From positions 106,114,526 to 106,178,525 of the forward strand of contig OX638132.1 in assembly GCA_951804985.1 (NCBI GenBank): a stretch of 64,000 nt of DNA. Reading direction: 5' to 3'. Shown here piece after piece: positions 1 to 10,616 of the stretch. The notes under the pieces are model-generated. The model saw only the letters and a program-made list of their open reading frames with translations. It ran no database searches and was not told where the DNA came from. Position 1 is the stretch's first letter; each line of letters starts with the position of its first letter. The stretch is from Dryomyza anilis. Taxonomy: Eukaryota > Arthropoda > Insecta > Diptera > Dryomyzidae. The position numbers and the translations under genes are program-made.

Positions 1-1197
1 AGTGTTGCTCCGCAGCCTCGTGATGCTGTGCGTTGCCAGAGTGGTGCACGACTGTTGCGACCGGATGGTTAATGATGTATTGGCCACCCATAGGGACTCC
101 GTCCTGTGCAACAACGACTGTGGCTGATGTAGCTCCTCCGTTGCCCGCCTCTTCCTCTGTCAGTGCGCGCAGCTCCAGTTCGCAGATGAGCTGCGACACA
201 CGCATCTTTGTCTCGGCTATTAGCTTCGGCGACAATGCCTTGACACTAGTGCTCACACTATCAAAAAAGAGATCCACATGATTTCTATCTTTGGATTTCG
301 GACCAAATGAACCGCTCATAAGCTCCTTGAATGACTCCAAGAGGTCATTCTTATCTTTTTGTATTTGCATTAGCAACTTCACGCGCTCCTTCTTGACACC
401 TAGCTTTTTCGCTTTGCCAATTGGGAACCCATGATTGCCTTTGGATTTTAAGCGACTTGGAATTGGATCGCCGTTCATATCGGCAGAGACGATTTCCTGT
501 TTCATGATCGTCTCCTCGGTGTAATGATCCCCAGGTGCTTCTGTTTGAACAAAGTGAAAGTTAGTTTCAGCGTCCGGGTCTGTTCTGCAAGGAAAACAAA
601 TTTTTCAGACATATAAAAAAGAAACCTTGAATGGTCGCGCTTACTTTCCGGCAGGTACCGAGTCTTGCACATATTCTTCAATGAAGTCTTCGGCTGTATC
701 CATGCCCAAGTCTGAGATGTCATGTGAGGAGGCCACAGACGAGTTCATCTTACGCTTCTGGTAGTACTTGCCGCGTTCTTGGCGAATGCTTAGATTCTGA
801 CGTGCGGCACCTTCGCCCTTGTTGATAAGAATATCCAAATTGCGTGCGTGTTTTGAGGTGAGCTCATGTCGTTGCAGATGACAGCGGTTGCAGTCCAAAC
901 GGCATTGACAGGCTCGACAGAAGGGTTTGTTAGAATCCTCTTCATCACGCGCTAGCCACGGGTCAAAGATTTTTAACCATTTCTCCAGGAATTTCTGCGA
1001 ATACTTGGGCTTGTTCGAAGACGAATGATCTTGCTTGATTATTTTATCCGTTTTCATTTTAGTCTCTTTCCTGATGCAAAGACAAATAACGTGTACAATT
1101 AAATAAATGTTGTCTGAGAGTAATGAATGAAGCCGCATTAAATGCGTTCGATCAGCGCCTCTTACCATTCAGAATCGGAGGAGCCGTCAAAACTCAT
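1..1197 (-). CDS. Su(var)3-7/ravus-like single-finger BESS protein, gene A (3' end outside window)
   Basis: Three coding exons: 1197-1166, 1070-645 and 584 to beyond position 1, with GT-AG introns. About the last six codons and the stop are off the window, judging from the sister gene B. The start gives MSFDGSSDSEW, split by a phase-2 intron. The protein carries one Su(var)3-7-type finger (W box with PWL, then CRAC, then HLQRHELTSKH), a basic stretch, and a C-terminal BESS motif (DLFFDSVSTSVKAL). BESS motifs mediate protein-protein contacts, and this finger type binds DNA in Su(var)3-7, so a chromatin role is inferred. The gene is an inverted copy of gene B. The differences seen are substitutions and in-frame indels, for example one lost codon in exon 1 and nine extra bases near 125, which argues against a dead copy. 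Orthology to ravus is plausible but not proven. Confidence 0.82.
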
Positions 1198-1599
1198 GTT
1201 TCTACCAGAAGATTACAAAAAGTAATTACGTCTACTTAGGCTTCAGGAGTGTAATGTTTCCTTATTTATTTTATTATTATCGACAAAAATAGTGATAAAA
1301 TTTCACTAAAATCTCATTGCGCGTCTTTGCGGAATTTCGAAGTTAATTTATTGAAATGTTGATTTGTCAAATGTCTTTCGAACTAAGAACATTCCGAGTA
1401 GTCAGCTTTGCAAAATATAATAAGCATAGAAGCCATCTTTTTGGTATATCCCATGGGATTTTAATTTCAAATGGAGGTTTTTTTTTAACCGGACTCCGAA
1501 TAACATTTTTACAATAGTTGCCAACCAACTTCAGTCGAAAAATAAATTCTTACAACCATTACTGCCAGTTCCGTAGGAAATTTCCAATTTGTAGTAATT

Positions 1600-1905
1600 A
1601 TTAACTGCTGTGGGAAAGGTAATTCCCATGGGATTTTTTTATTAGCTGTGGGAATGTTTTTACCATATTATTTTTAATGGAATTACAATTTAAGAACACA
1701 CCAAATATAAATATTGAATGAGTGAAAAAAATTAAGTTTTTGTTTTTAATTTTCATGGGAGTTATATGGTAAGTTTTAATTATTTGAGATATTTTGTGGT
1801 ATTTTTACCTTAATTTTTTTTCTGTGGTAATTATTAATGACTGTGGGAATTAAATCGACCAAAATTACCACGGGGGAATTACCTTTCTCACAGCAGTTAA
1901 AAGTA
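1600..1905. mobile_element. MITE-like element at the centre of the inverted duplication
   Basis: Terminal inverted repeats of about 30 bases begin AACTGCTGTGGGAAAGGTAA at about 1607 and end with the complementary block at about 1868-1898. The interior is AT-rich and noncoding. No target-site duplication could be separated from the surrounding palindrome. Confidence 0.6.
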
Positions 1906-2171
1906 CCAGATATGATAAATTTCCCGCGGAACAGGCAACAATGCACCTGAGATTTTGCATAGCTGATTATTCGGAATGTTTCTATTCGAAGTCCTAAGTT
2001 CGAAACACATTTGACAAATCAACATTTCAATAAATGGGCTTCGAAATTCCTCAAAGACGCGCAATCAGATTTTAGTGCAATTTTATCAATAATAATAATA
2101 GAAATACAGAAAAGTTGCACTCTCGAGGCCTAAGTGTCAGTATTTACATTTTGTAATCTTCTGGTGGAAAC

Positions 2172-3387
2172 ATGAGCTTTACTGACGGCTCCTCCGATTC
2201 TGAATGGTAAGAGGCACTGATCGAACGGTGCTGCCGCTTTTAATGTGGCTTCATTCATTACTCGCAGAAAACATTAATTTAATGTACATGTTACTTCTCT
2301 TTGCCACAGGAAAGAGACTAAAATGAAAACGGAAAAAATCATCAAGCAAGAACATTCATCTTCTTTGAGCAAACCAAAGTATTCGCAGAAATTCGTAGAC
2401 AAGTGGTTAAATATTTTTCACCCGTGGCTAGCGCGTGACGACGAGGACTCCAACAAGCCCTTCTGTCGAGCTTGTCAGTGCCGTTTGGACTGCAACCGCT
2501 GTCATCTGCAGCGGCATGAGCGCACCTCAAAACACGCACGCAATTTGGATATTCTTATCAACAAAGGCGAAGGAGCCGCACGTCAGAATCTGAGTATTCG
2601 CCAGGAGCGCAGCAAGTACTACCAGAAACGCAAGATGAACTCGTCGGTAGGCTCCTCGCATGACAACTCAGACTTGGGCATGGATACAGCCGAAGAATTC
2701 ATTGAAGAATATGTGCACGACTCGGTACCTGCGGGAAAGTAAGCGCGATCTCGGCATTTCTTATTTCTATATATGAAAATTTGTTTTCCTTGCAGAACAG
2801 ACCCGGACGCTGAGACTAACTTTCACTTTGTTCAAACAGAGGCGCCTGGGGACCAGTACACCGAGGAGTCGATCATGAAACAGGAAGTCGTCTCTGCCGA
2901 TGGGCACGGCGACCCAATTCCGAGTCGCTTAAATGCCAAAGGCAATCATGGCTTCCCAATTGGCAAAGCGAAAAAGCCAGGTGTCAAGAAGGAGCGCATG
3001 AAGCTGCTTATGCAAATACAAAAAGATAAAAACGACCTGTTAGAGTCATTCAAAGAGCTAATGAGCGGTTCTTTCGGTCAGAAATCGAAAGATAGAAATC
3101 ATGTGGATCTCTTTTTCGATAGTGTGAGTACTAGTGTCAAGGCATTGTCGCCGAAGCTTATAGCCGAGACGAAGATGCGTGTGTCGCAGCTCATCTGCGA
3201 ACTGGAGCTGCGCGCACTGACAGAGAAAGAGACGGGCAACGGAGGAGCCACAGTCCTTGTTGCACAGGACGGAGTACCTATGGGTGGCCAATATATCATT
3301 AATCATCCGGTCGCAACAGTCGTGCACCACTCTGGCAACGCACAGCATCACGAGACCGCGGAGCAACACTACGAGTCGCTCAGTTGA
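2172..3387 (+). CDS. Su(var)3-7/ravus-like single-finger BESS protein, gene B
   Basis: Three exons, 2172-2206, 2310-2738 and 2796-3387, join in frame to 351 residues. Both introns are phase 2. The start MSFTDGSSDSEW is chosen because exon 1 splices cleanly onto the finger exon and is matched in gene A. Residues about 45-88 form one Su(var)3-7-type finger: a W box with HPWL, a CRAC knuckle, and paired histidines in HLQRHERTSKH. A basic, helical region (KKERMKLLMQIQKDK) precedes the BESS motif at about 256-295 (DLFFDSVSTSVKAL...QLICELE). The role is inferred as a DNA-binding chromatin factor like Su(var)3-7 or Ravus. An AATAAA signal lies at 3550-3555. The gene faces away from gene A across a shared upstream region of about 1 kb, so the two may be co-regulated. 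Confidence 0.88.
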
Positions 3388-3549
3388 AGTGGACACCAGT
3401 ACAAGTGGAGGATGATGGCAAAACGCAGTCATGGACGAACACAAATCAGCAAATAATATTTTTCAATTTCATATTTTAGTCGTGTTTTTTGTAAATCTAA
3501 TGATTTTATGCAATTAAATTCATTGAAAATCGTAACTTAATTATTTTAA

Positions 3550-3555
3550 AATAAA
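3550..3555 (+). terminator. Poly(A) signal AATAAA of gene B
   Basis: Canonical AATAAA about 165 bases after the gene B stop codon, in A-rich DNA. No stronger candidate is nearby. Confidence 0.5.
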
Positions 3556-3599
3556 AAATAAAAACAAAAATATAAAACACCATTTTCGTCTATTAGTGT

Positions 3600-4059
3600 T
3601 GGTACAGTTCGAGACTTCCATTTGGTTTAACATTGCAAAATATGACGGAGAAAATTTAGTCATTATTAAAATGTTTATAATGTTTAATATATAAAACATA
3701 ATTATAAAATTGATTGTTAAATAAATATAACAATACAGTGCTTGAAAACATGTTAATTATATTAATTTCAGTTGCTGTTAATATGAAAAATTAAGTCATT
3801 GTAATCAAATAATAACACTACTTTTCTAAAAGAGAACAAATGCTATATAATGCCATCCTATACTTAATTTGAATACAATATAAGCACAACATTTGGTAAT
3901 GAGTTTCTGAATTGTCTTTAAAGTATTACTTAGTCGGTAAAAAACTGAGTACCTTCGATTTATGTAAAAATTATGTATGGGATGGTAAAGAACAATATTG
4001 TTTAAAATAGTACTATTAATTAAAATTAGTTAGTGTTCTAAAGTTCAAATAAAATCATT
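3600..4059. other. AT-rich spacer, nothing recognised
   Basis: No coding signature, tRNA or clear repeat is visible between the gene B 3' end and the element starting at 4060. Confidence 0.5.
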
Positions 4060-4392
4060 AGCTGCGTTTTTTTCATAATTTTTTGTTCCGGATCAAAGTA
4101 GTTTTGAGAAAAACGATGTAGCTCAAATGATACAAAATCAATCAAGGTTTATGTCTTTGCTACCATTTGACATTTGCCTATTTATATTGATAAATGTTGT
4201 CAGCAACATTCAGCAAATAAATGTGTACAGACTAAACACATTTCAAAAGACTAAACAACCCCTTACGGAAATTGTTTCAAGTTTTACGTTGAGCTGGATA
4301 GCTACACCAGAAAGCTATCTAGCTCAAATTTGTTTTTATTTTGCGTATAAAATTTGTTCCAGCTCAAATTTAAATTATGAAAAAACGCAGCT
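4060..4392. mobile_element. Fold-back MITE, AGCTGCG family, copy 1
   Basis: It starts AGCTGCGTTTTTTTCATAAT and ends with the inverse (ATTATGAAAAAACGCAGCT). It also contains inward inverted copies of AGCTCAAATTTG. A second, partial copy starts at 6047. No transposase is encoded. Confidence 0.7.
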
Positions 4393-4506
4393 ATTTATTG
4401 TATTGAATTGTATCTTTGGATACTCATTCATGTCTGGGTCATAATTTTTAAAATAACTCTAAGAAATGATTGGAACTAAGTAATAAAATGAAAAAACACA
4501 GCAAAA

Positions 4507-4577
4507 GCATCGGTGGTTCAGTGGTAGAATGCTCGCCTGCCACGCGGGCGGCCCGGGTTCGATTCCCGGCCGATGCA
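4507..4577 (+). tRNA. tRNA-Gly (GCC)
   Basis: A 71-nt cloverleaf. The acceptor stem pairs GCATCGG with CCGATGC, followed by discriminator A. The A box is TGGTTCAGTGG, the anticodon loop is CTGCCAC with anticodon GCC, and the B box is GGTTCGATTCC. There is no intron. A T-run terminator follows directly (CTCTTTTTTTTT), as expected for RNA polymerase III. It decodes GGC and GGU glycine codons. All arms look intact, so this is probably a functional gene. Confidence 0.97.
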
Positions 4578-4626
4578 ACCTCTTTTTTTTTAAATAATTT
4601 ATTTTGTAAATAATAAAAAAAAACTT

Positions 4627-4709
4627 TGTCAGAAGTGGGATTCGAACCCACGCCTACAGAGTAGACTGCGACCTGAACGCAGCGCCTTAGACCACTCGGC
4701 CATCCTGAC
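4627..4709 (-). tRNA. tRNA-Leu (CAG)
   Basis: Read on the minus strand, this is an 83-nt tRNA with a long variable arm, as expected for leucine. The acceptor stem GTCAGGA pairs with the 3' end (TTCTGAC) and is followed by discriminator A. The A box is TGGCCGAGTGG, the anticodon loop TTCAGGT gives CAG, and the B box is GGTTCGAATCC. A T run just downstream (about 4617-4625) is the likely terminator. It lies tail to tail with tRNA-Gly, 49 bases apart. Confidence 0.97.
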
Positions 4710-4905
4710 TGATGCGAAACTTTGGCCAAAGAAGTTGTTAAATATATGATATTGAATGTCTATTACATCAGATATTTTCCATTGTGTGCCGACAGTTTGA
4801 GCGGTAGGTATATAAAATAATTTTCTATTGAAAGAACTTGATAGTCCTAGGCGTTCTACGGCAACCTTCGACCCTAATAATTGAGCCGCCGACGCTTTTA
4901 AATTA

Positions 4906-5814
4906 TACACACAGAAAAAAAAGTGTGTAAATATAACTAAAATGTTAATCAATCCAATTAATTTTTAATTGAAACTCAGCCGATGTAACTTTTAGTAGCA
5001 TTGAATCCCATATTCGTAATAATGAGAATATGTTAATTGGAGAAACATTAATTAATTTTTTTGTCATATTGATTATATTTTTTATTGGGTATTTTTAAAT
5101 CATTAATTAATTAATTAGTAACATCAATTAAAAATTTCATTCGATAGAAATTGGATCAATTAAATATTTTGTTAAATTAAATAAAATATTTGTCGAATAG
5201 ATAACATAAAATTAATATTAAATAAGTATTTATACTGTTAGATATGCTAAGTAAAATTCTTTCAACCTAACGAATGTTTTACCGATGTCAGTTTTCACAA
5301 CTTCTACAGGTGGGCCAATTAATTGAGTCAAACATAAAATTTGATATTCGCTTTTTAATGATTCAATATGCAACAAAATGAGCATCATAAGCGGTTTGTT
5401 CAAATTCTTGACCTCAAACATAAATTGAGCCCTTTAATGCTTTAATAACATAACATACACTAAATAATGTAATATCCTGTTTTAAAATCGCAACGTAGAA
5501 GAAAATAATGTTAGAAGAAACAGAACGACGCCGCCGACGCACGAGACGCACAAACAAAAAACAAAATGAAATCCAGAAGAAAAAAACAATGTTGCTTTTA
5601 TTTGTCAAAAGTAACAAATAAAAGTAGTTAATACTATTAAAGATTTAGTTGTATTGAAATTATATTAAATTAATTCCTATTAATATTTTAATTAAAAAAA
5701 TGTCAATATACAATTAATTAATTAGTAAATACATTCATATTTTTAATTGGAATACGATTTTGTTTGCTATTAATATCAATTGTTATATATACGTACAATA
5801 TTTTTTTCTGTGTA
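4906..5814. mobile_element. Non-autonomous DNA element, ACACAGAAAAAA-end family, copy 1
   Basis: The ends are TACACACAGAAAAAA and TTTTTTTCTGTGTA. Shared internal blocks (for example GAAACTCAGCCGATGTAACT and ATTGTTATATATACGTAC) recur at 16757-17475. It is noncoding. A short GC-rich patch at about 5520-5550 is absent from the second copy. Confidence 0.75.
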
Positions 5815-6046
5815 CTTAGAAACCACTGTAATATCCTGCAATTTTCATTGGTTTTGAGTTATGTCAAATACTCTGTATTTTTTTTTAAATATTGCGATTA
5901 CGAAAAGACGTGTTTTAATAAAAAAAGTATACAAAATAAATACAAATTAAATTAAAAATGAGTAAGTATTAATTAAATTTTTTTTTTCGTAATTTGCAGT
6001 GTACTACAAATTTAAAACAATTTCATATACAAAATTTCCGAACAAT

Positions 6047-6175
6047 AGCTGCGTTTTTTTCATAATTTAAATTTGAGCCGGAACAAATTTTATACGCAAA
6101 ACAAAAACAAATTTGAGCTAGATAGATTTATCGAGCTCAAATTGTTTTTGTTTTGCGTACAACATTTTTTCCACC
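6047..6175. mobile_element. AGCTGCG-family MITE, partial copy 2
   Basis: It begins AGCTGCGTTTTTTTCATAAT as at 4060, and continues with AAATTTGAGCCGGAACAAAT and its inverse. The far terminal repeat is missing. Confidence 0.6.
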
Positions 6176-6563
6176 AATATCCTCATTTTCAGAATGTTTC
6201 TATGAGCTGAAAAGAGAATATCGAACTGTGTCATTTTTGTATTTATTATTTTTTTAACGTGCTTCAAAATTTGAACTAAAAAAATCGCTGGGAGTGCATA
6301 TCGATTTCATACAATTATATGACGGAATATTATCGATCATAACTTTTATGTTTCTTTAAAATTTTGACAATTTAATTTTGTCAATTTAATTTACTTTTAA
6401 TAAAATATGTATGCTATCTAATAATGGCTTTTTACGATTTTTAATTTTTTTTCTCTTGTTTATTATTTAAAAAAAAAAAATGTCATGCTAGATGTGTTTC
6501 TTTTTCATAGAGTATTACCATCTAAAATTGTCATATGCATATAATATTCTTTGTACACTAAAC

Positions 6564-6614
6564 AAAATAATCAAAAAATGTACTATAGACTATAGTACAT
6601 TTTTTGATTATTTT
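6564..6614. repeat. Perfect palindrome upstream of gene C
   Basis: Two 25-base arms, perfect complements of each other, flank a single central base at 6589. The arms end in GTACTATAG on the left and start CTATAGTAC on the right. A weaker TAATCAAAAA inverted pair follows at about 6630-6660. Strong cruciform potential. Confidence 0.9.
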
Positions 6615-6661
6615 CACGACTACTTTAAAATAATCAAAAACGATTACTATTTTTTTGATTA

Positions 6662-6669
6662 TATCGATA
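6662..6669. promoter_or_regulatory. DRE-type motif TATCGATA upstream of gene C
   Basis: A perfect TATCGATA, the core bound by DREF and related to BEAF sites, lies about 130 bases before the gene C start codon. The position suits a housekeeping-type promoter. Function is inferred from the motif alone. Confidence 0.45.
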
Positions 6670-6800
6670 CACGGTATTAAGTACCCAAAAAAAAACCATC
6701 ACTAAAAAAATCACTAATTTTTTGTTTTTTGAACATTAAAAAAAACTGTACTAACTTATTTTAATAAAACAAATTTAATTAAAAAATAATTATCTGAAAA

Positions 6801-7945
6801 ATGAGCGATAAAGAAATCAAAGACTTTATAACAACTGAAGACGATGAAGAGGAAGACGAGGAGGACGACGAAAGGTAACAACAAATCTGATAAACGCCAG
6901 TATATCTCGAACCGTACAGAAATTGAACAACTTGCAGATACATCGCTGTTCCCGCAGTCAAAAGACGAGCGAGAAACGGCATTCTTCTGAAACAGCGTCG
7001 ACAAAAGTTCTGCGCCAAGTGGGAGCATACTTTCCCGTGGCTAAAACCGGATAATGTGGACGAAAGCATAGGAATATGCACTGTTTGTGACAAACGTCTC
7101 GTTTGCAAGAAAAGCCACCTGGAGCGCCATCAGAAGTCGTACAAGCATCAGCGCGGTCTGGGGTTCGAGGATGTTTCTCTGGACACAAGCAGCGTGCCAC
7201 ACAAAACTCGATCCAAAAGAACAGCACCAGAGTTCATGGAATGTGGAAAGTATGGTGATTTCACAATTAATGCAAAAACATTATTTAAAATAAAAATCGT
7301 TCTTTGCATAGACAAGAACCTGAAGACGCAGAGGAATTCGAGCATGCTATTGAACTGGATGCAGAATTCAGTTTGGACGACGAACTAGAAGTAATTATGC
7401 GGCATAACATTGCCATTGCAGTCCAACCAACTAATAGCTTTACTTTTCTGCAGTCTCCCAATCGTCGTCAGCAGGAAGCCAAAGAAACTTCTGCTCGATC
7501 CTCAGACACAAAGTCCTCCAAAGCATCCAAACTGAATCGATTCAAACTGCTCAAGCGCATTGATCGTGATCGCAATGAGTTGAATGAATATTATTACGCT
7601 CGTCGCAAGCAACAGTCACCAACGAATCAGACACCTCAATCTACAGTGCGAGACAGTTTCGACTTGTTCTTTGATAGTGTCAGTGCGAGCGTAAAAACGT
7701 TGCCGGCTAAATTGGCGGCAGAGGTTAAAAATCGCGTTTCTCAAATTATGGCCGAGTTTGAGTTGCGCGCCATTTGCGAACGCGAGGGATCATCCATTAT
7801 CAATGCGGGAAGTGTGGATGGGTCTACGATGGTAGTGGCTTCGACGACGCAAGACATCAACGATGTGGACACAGATGCACCATCAGTTGCAAACGTTGGC
7901 ACTGCACAGATTCTGTACACATTCCATTCAAAACTTAACGAATGA
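6801..7945 (+). CDS. Su(var)3-7/ravus-like single-finger BESS protein, gene C
   Basis: Exons 6801-6874, 6938-7249 and 7312-7945 join in frame to 339 residues. Both introns are about 62 bases long and phase 2. The start gives MSDKEIKDF followed by an acidic run (EDDEEEDEEDDE). One finger at about 55-95 has the W box KWEHTFPWLKPD, then CTVC, then HLERHQKSYKH. A basic segment (RFKLLKRIDRDRNEL) resembles the equivalent part of gene B, and a BESS motif lies at about 244-283 (DLFFDSVSASVKTLPAKL...QIMAEFE). The order of domains and the intron phases match genes A and B, so the three are paralogues. A chromatin-binding role is inferred. It is the nearest single-finger relative upstream of Su(var)3-7 and so a good ravus candidate. 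Confidence 0.88.
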
Positions 7946-8031
7946 CAGATTCGCAGGCATTGCCTCAACAAACCAGCGTTTATTTAGTATATTATTTATT
8001 GTTATTTGCACGCATAATACCAAATAACTAA

Positions 8032-8583
8032 CCCCCATATTTTGTAAAACAAAACGAAAAGTGAGTCGTCAAAAATTGACAGCTTTTATTTAGCGTACTG
8101 ATCGTATTTTTGTGTGGTATTCGTACCATGTAGTATATATACGATACAACAACACAGAAAGGTCAATTTGTTGTTGCATTGTTGTATTTTAGAGTAGCCG
8201 TGAGGCTTTTTTTTTTGGTGTCGTATGATGTGAAATGAAGAAAATTGTGAAATTTAAGACAAAATTTTAATTTATTTGTTTTTATTTTGAAATCGAGGAA
8301 TATTTCTGTTAATATTAAAAATTCCTAATTCTATGAGAATCAGCTGCATTTATTTGACGTTAAATATTAACAAGCTGAAAAGTGGTGTTCACAGTTCAAC
8401 TGCCGTACTGTCGTATTCGTACAATGTTGTACCAACACAACGAAACTGTGAATACACTAATTTACTTGATCATTTCATCGTGGTTTTTATTTCATTAAAT
8501 GCAAAATAATTCCGTCACTAAAATTTCTAACATTTTTATTTTTTGGGCAAATCACCTCTCGTTTCGTTTTACAAAATATGGGA
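8032..8583. mobile_element. MITE with CCCCATATTTTGTAAAAC ends
   Basis: The left end CCCCATATTTTGTAAAAC and its inverse at about 8564-8583 are terminal inverted repeats. Further inverted blocks (GTACTG, GTATTCGTAC) lie inside. About 550 bp, noncoding, just downstream of gene C. Confidence 0.7.
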
Positions 8584-9719
8584 GTAAGCTTCGCGACATA
8601 TGCAACATGATGCAATAGAAAACACATTCGTAATTTACAAGTGTAAATTATTTAATTTAGTACTTTCCTAGCCAAACCTTAATATAGTGTGTGACAATAC
8701 ATAAAAGAAACCATTTAAGGGCATATTGGATAATGTTTTTAAAATAACAGCACCCAACAAGTTCCAATATCTGTAGTTACCAAATATGTCGTCTATTTCT
8801 GTTTATAACAATAAAAAAATTAAAAAAAAAAACAATTCTACTAATCTTTGACCCATCCCAGATAAACACCACAAATGAACGTTACATTTGAGCAAATCCA
8901 GAAAACTTTTAACTTTTGTGTTGTGTTGTAAAAATCCGTTGGCGTACTTCACTTTTAATTGAAAGTATATTATTAATAAAATATAATTTGTTACGATATA
9001 ATATTTCAATATAGGTATTATAAAAAAATGTAATCTTGTAATTAGGTAGATATTGAATAAATGATTTTGAGAAAATATTAAATTTTTGAACATTTAGAAC
9101 TATATGTGAATTTAAAGTGGATTAATATTTTTGATCCTAGGAGCACATTCTTGCGACATACCTTAAAATGATGGTTCTTGTATTATAAATTCATAAAAAG
9201 TAAATTCAAATTAGTAAATCCTTGAAAGCCGCGCTTCATACAATCCATAATATATCGGAAAACATATGTTGAAATGTTGTTTCCTAAATGAAAATTTTGA
9301 CATCCATAATATTAAAGCGGATTTGTATTTTTAAATTAGCTCTTGGAATAAATTTACGACCATAGCTGTGTCCAGCCACTTTTTTCAGAACAATCAGTTT
9401 TTTCAAAGTGGATTTTTATGCTGCATTTAGTTTTTTGTTGAGAACATTTACGAGTCATATCTTAAAATTCTTTTTTTTTTCTTTGTTAACCCTTTCAGTC
9501 CATATTATTTATTTAAACATTTTAGAGCTTCGTTTTGGTTACTTTTAAGCCCAATAATACACACTAACTTTAAGTTAAGAATATATGTATTTTTAGATGA
9601 TAATTTAGAATGTAACCATATAGTAAGTTTTTAATAAAAAAGATAAAAATTGTGTATATTTTAAATTTAAACAAAAGTTATATTTTTACAATTTTATTAT
9701 TTAATATATTTTTTTACAA
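8584..9719. other. AT-rich spacer, nothing recognised
   Basis: No coding, RNA or clear repeat signal was seen. Confidence 0.5.
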
Positions 9720-9728
9720 ATTAACCAA

Positions 9729-10165
9729 CGCTCAGGGAATATCCCCTATACATGCAATGCACAGTGTTGATCTTTCGAAGGGATGATAGGTTAAAGGGAG
9801 ATGGAGATGATGGATGTTTGTTTTGAACTTGCCAATATCAAAAATGTCGGGAAAAGGAGACGTAGGGAGATTGTGCCACAAACGTATCGTGCCACGAAGG
9901 ACTACGTGGACTACGAAGGAGTGGGCTTGGTTCGACGCCCGAGTAGAACGAGAGAACACACGACCTGGTGAAATCAGGCCGTGTATTTCCCTCGAACACT
10001 TACCGTTGTAATACCTATAAAACAGGCTTACACACCCTACGGTCCTTCGGTGCTCAAGAGAACCAATAGATGAGGAAATATTTTCATCCCCTATTAAATA
10101 TATCGCACGTTGTTGTACTGGTCCCGGAACTCCAAAGAGGATTTTGAAGCCCCTGCCGAAATGTG
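9729..10165 (-). pseudogene. C-terminal remnant of a non-LTR retrotransposon ORF2
   Basis: On the minus strand, from about 10115 to the stop near 9730, the reading frame encodes a tail typical of jockey/R1-type ORF2 proteins. It includes RAIYLIGDE, SLEHRRTVGCVSLFYRYYNG, GTIRLWHNLPTSPFPD and FKTNIHHLHLP. Upstream similarity (GASKSSLEF) continues in another frame, so there is a frameshift near 10118. The reverse transcriptase core is absent. It is an old 5'-truncated insertion upstream of Su(var)3-7. Confidence 0.75.
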
Positions 10166-10245
10166 TGAATTGAATTCCATCTTAGGCCGTTTAAAGGTGG
10201 TGTAGACAGTGCGCAAGTCAGCAGGAGTGAAGATACCGTTTTAGA

Positions 10246-10296
10246 AAACCAAGACACTTTGTCGCTTCTTTCGACACGGCAAAGTGCCTTGGTTTC
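10246..10296. repeat. Short hairpin upstream of Su(var)3-7
   Basis: AACCAAGACACTTTG and CAAAGTGCCTTGGTT form arms of about 15 bases with one mismatch around a loop of about 18 bases. Confidence 0.6.
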
Positions 10297-10616
10297 ATTT
10301 TAACATTCTCACATACTAGTATTATATTCAAAATTCTTTCGATTTGATACTGATTGGATAAACAATGAAGATTTTCAAGGGTAATTTTACATTTTTAAAA
10401 ACTACTACTATACGATATTTTTATAAGCTCACTGCTACATAAACCACAAAACGCGTCAAAATCATCGTCGGCGGCATTTTTCCTGTTGAATTTTTGGCAG
10501 AGAGTAGAAAAGTCGGGATTAATTTTGTATCAACAGCAATTTATTTGCACATTTAGCATTTTGAGAATTTTTTCTAGTGCTTCACTAAAATATAAATGCA
10601 CACGATTTCGGTGACC

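Larger units (their letters stand above)
1..3390. repeat. Large inverted duplication containing genes A and B
   Basis: The left arm (1 to about 1588) and the right arm (about 1915 to 3390) are reverse complements carrying whole gene copies plus upstream DNA. Matching landmarks include the TTTGACAAATCAACATTTC block at about 1357 and about 2010, and the TCTGAATGGTAAGAGG donor region at about 1165 and about 2200. The left arm has roughly 120 extra bases near 1420-1550. The centre is filled by a small terminal-inverted-repeat element. Confidence 0.85.

Noticed and set aside
4127..4444. 105-codon plus-strand frame
   Set aside because: It lies almost wholly inside a fold-back MITE and shows no protein-like composition.
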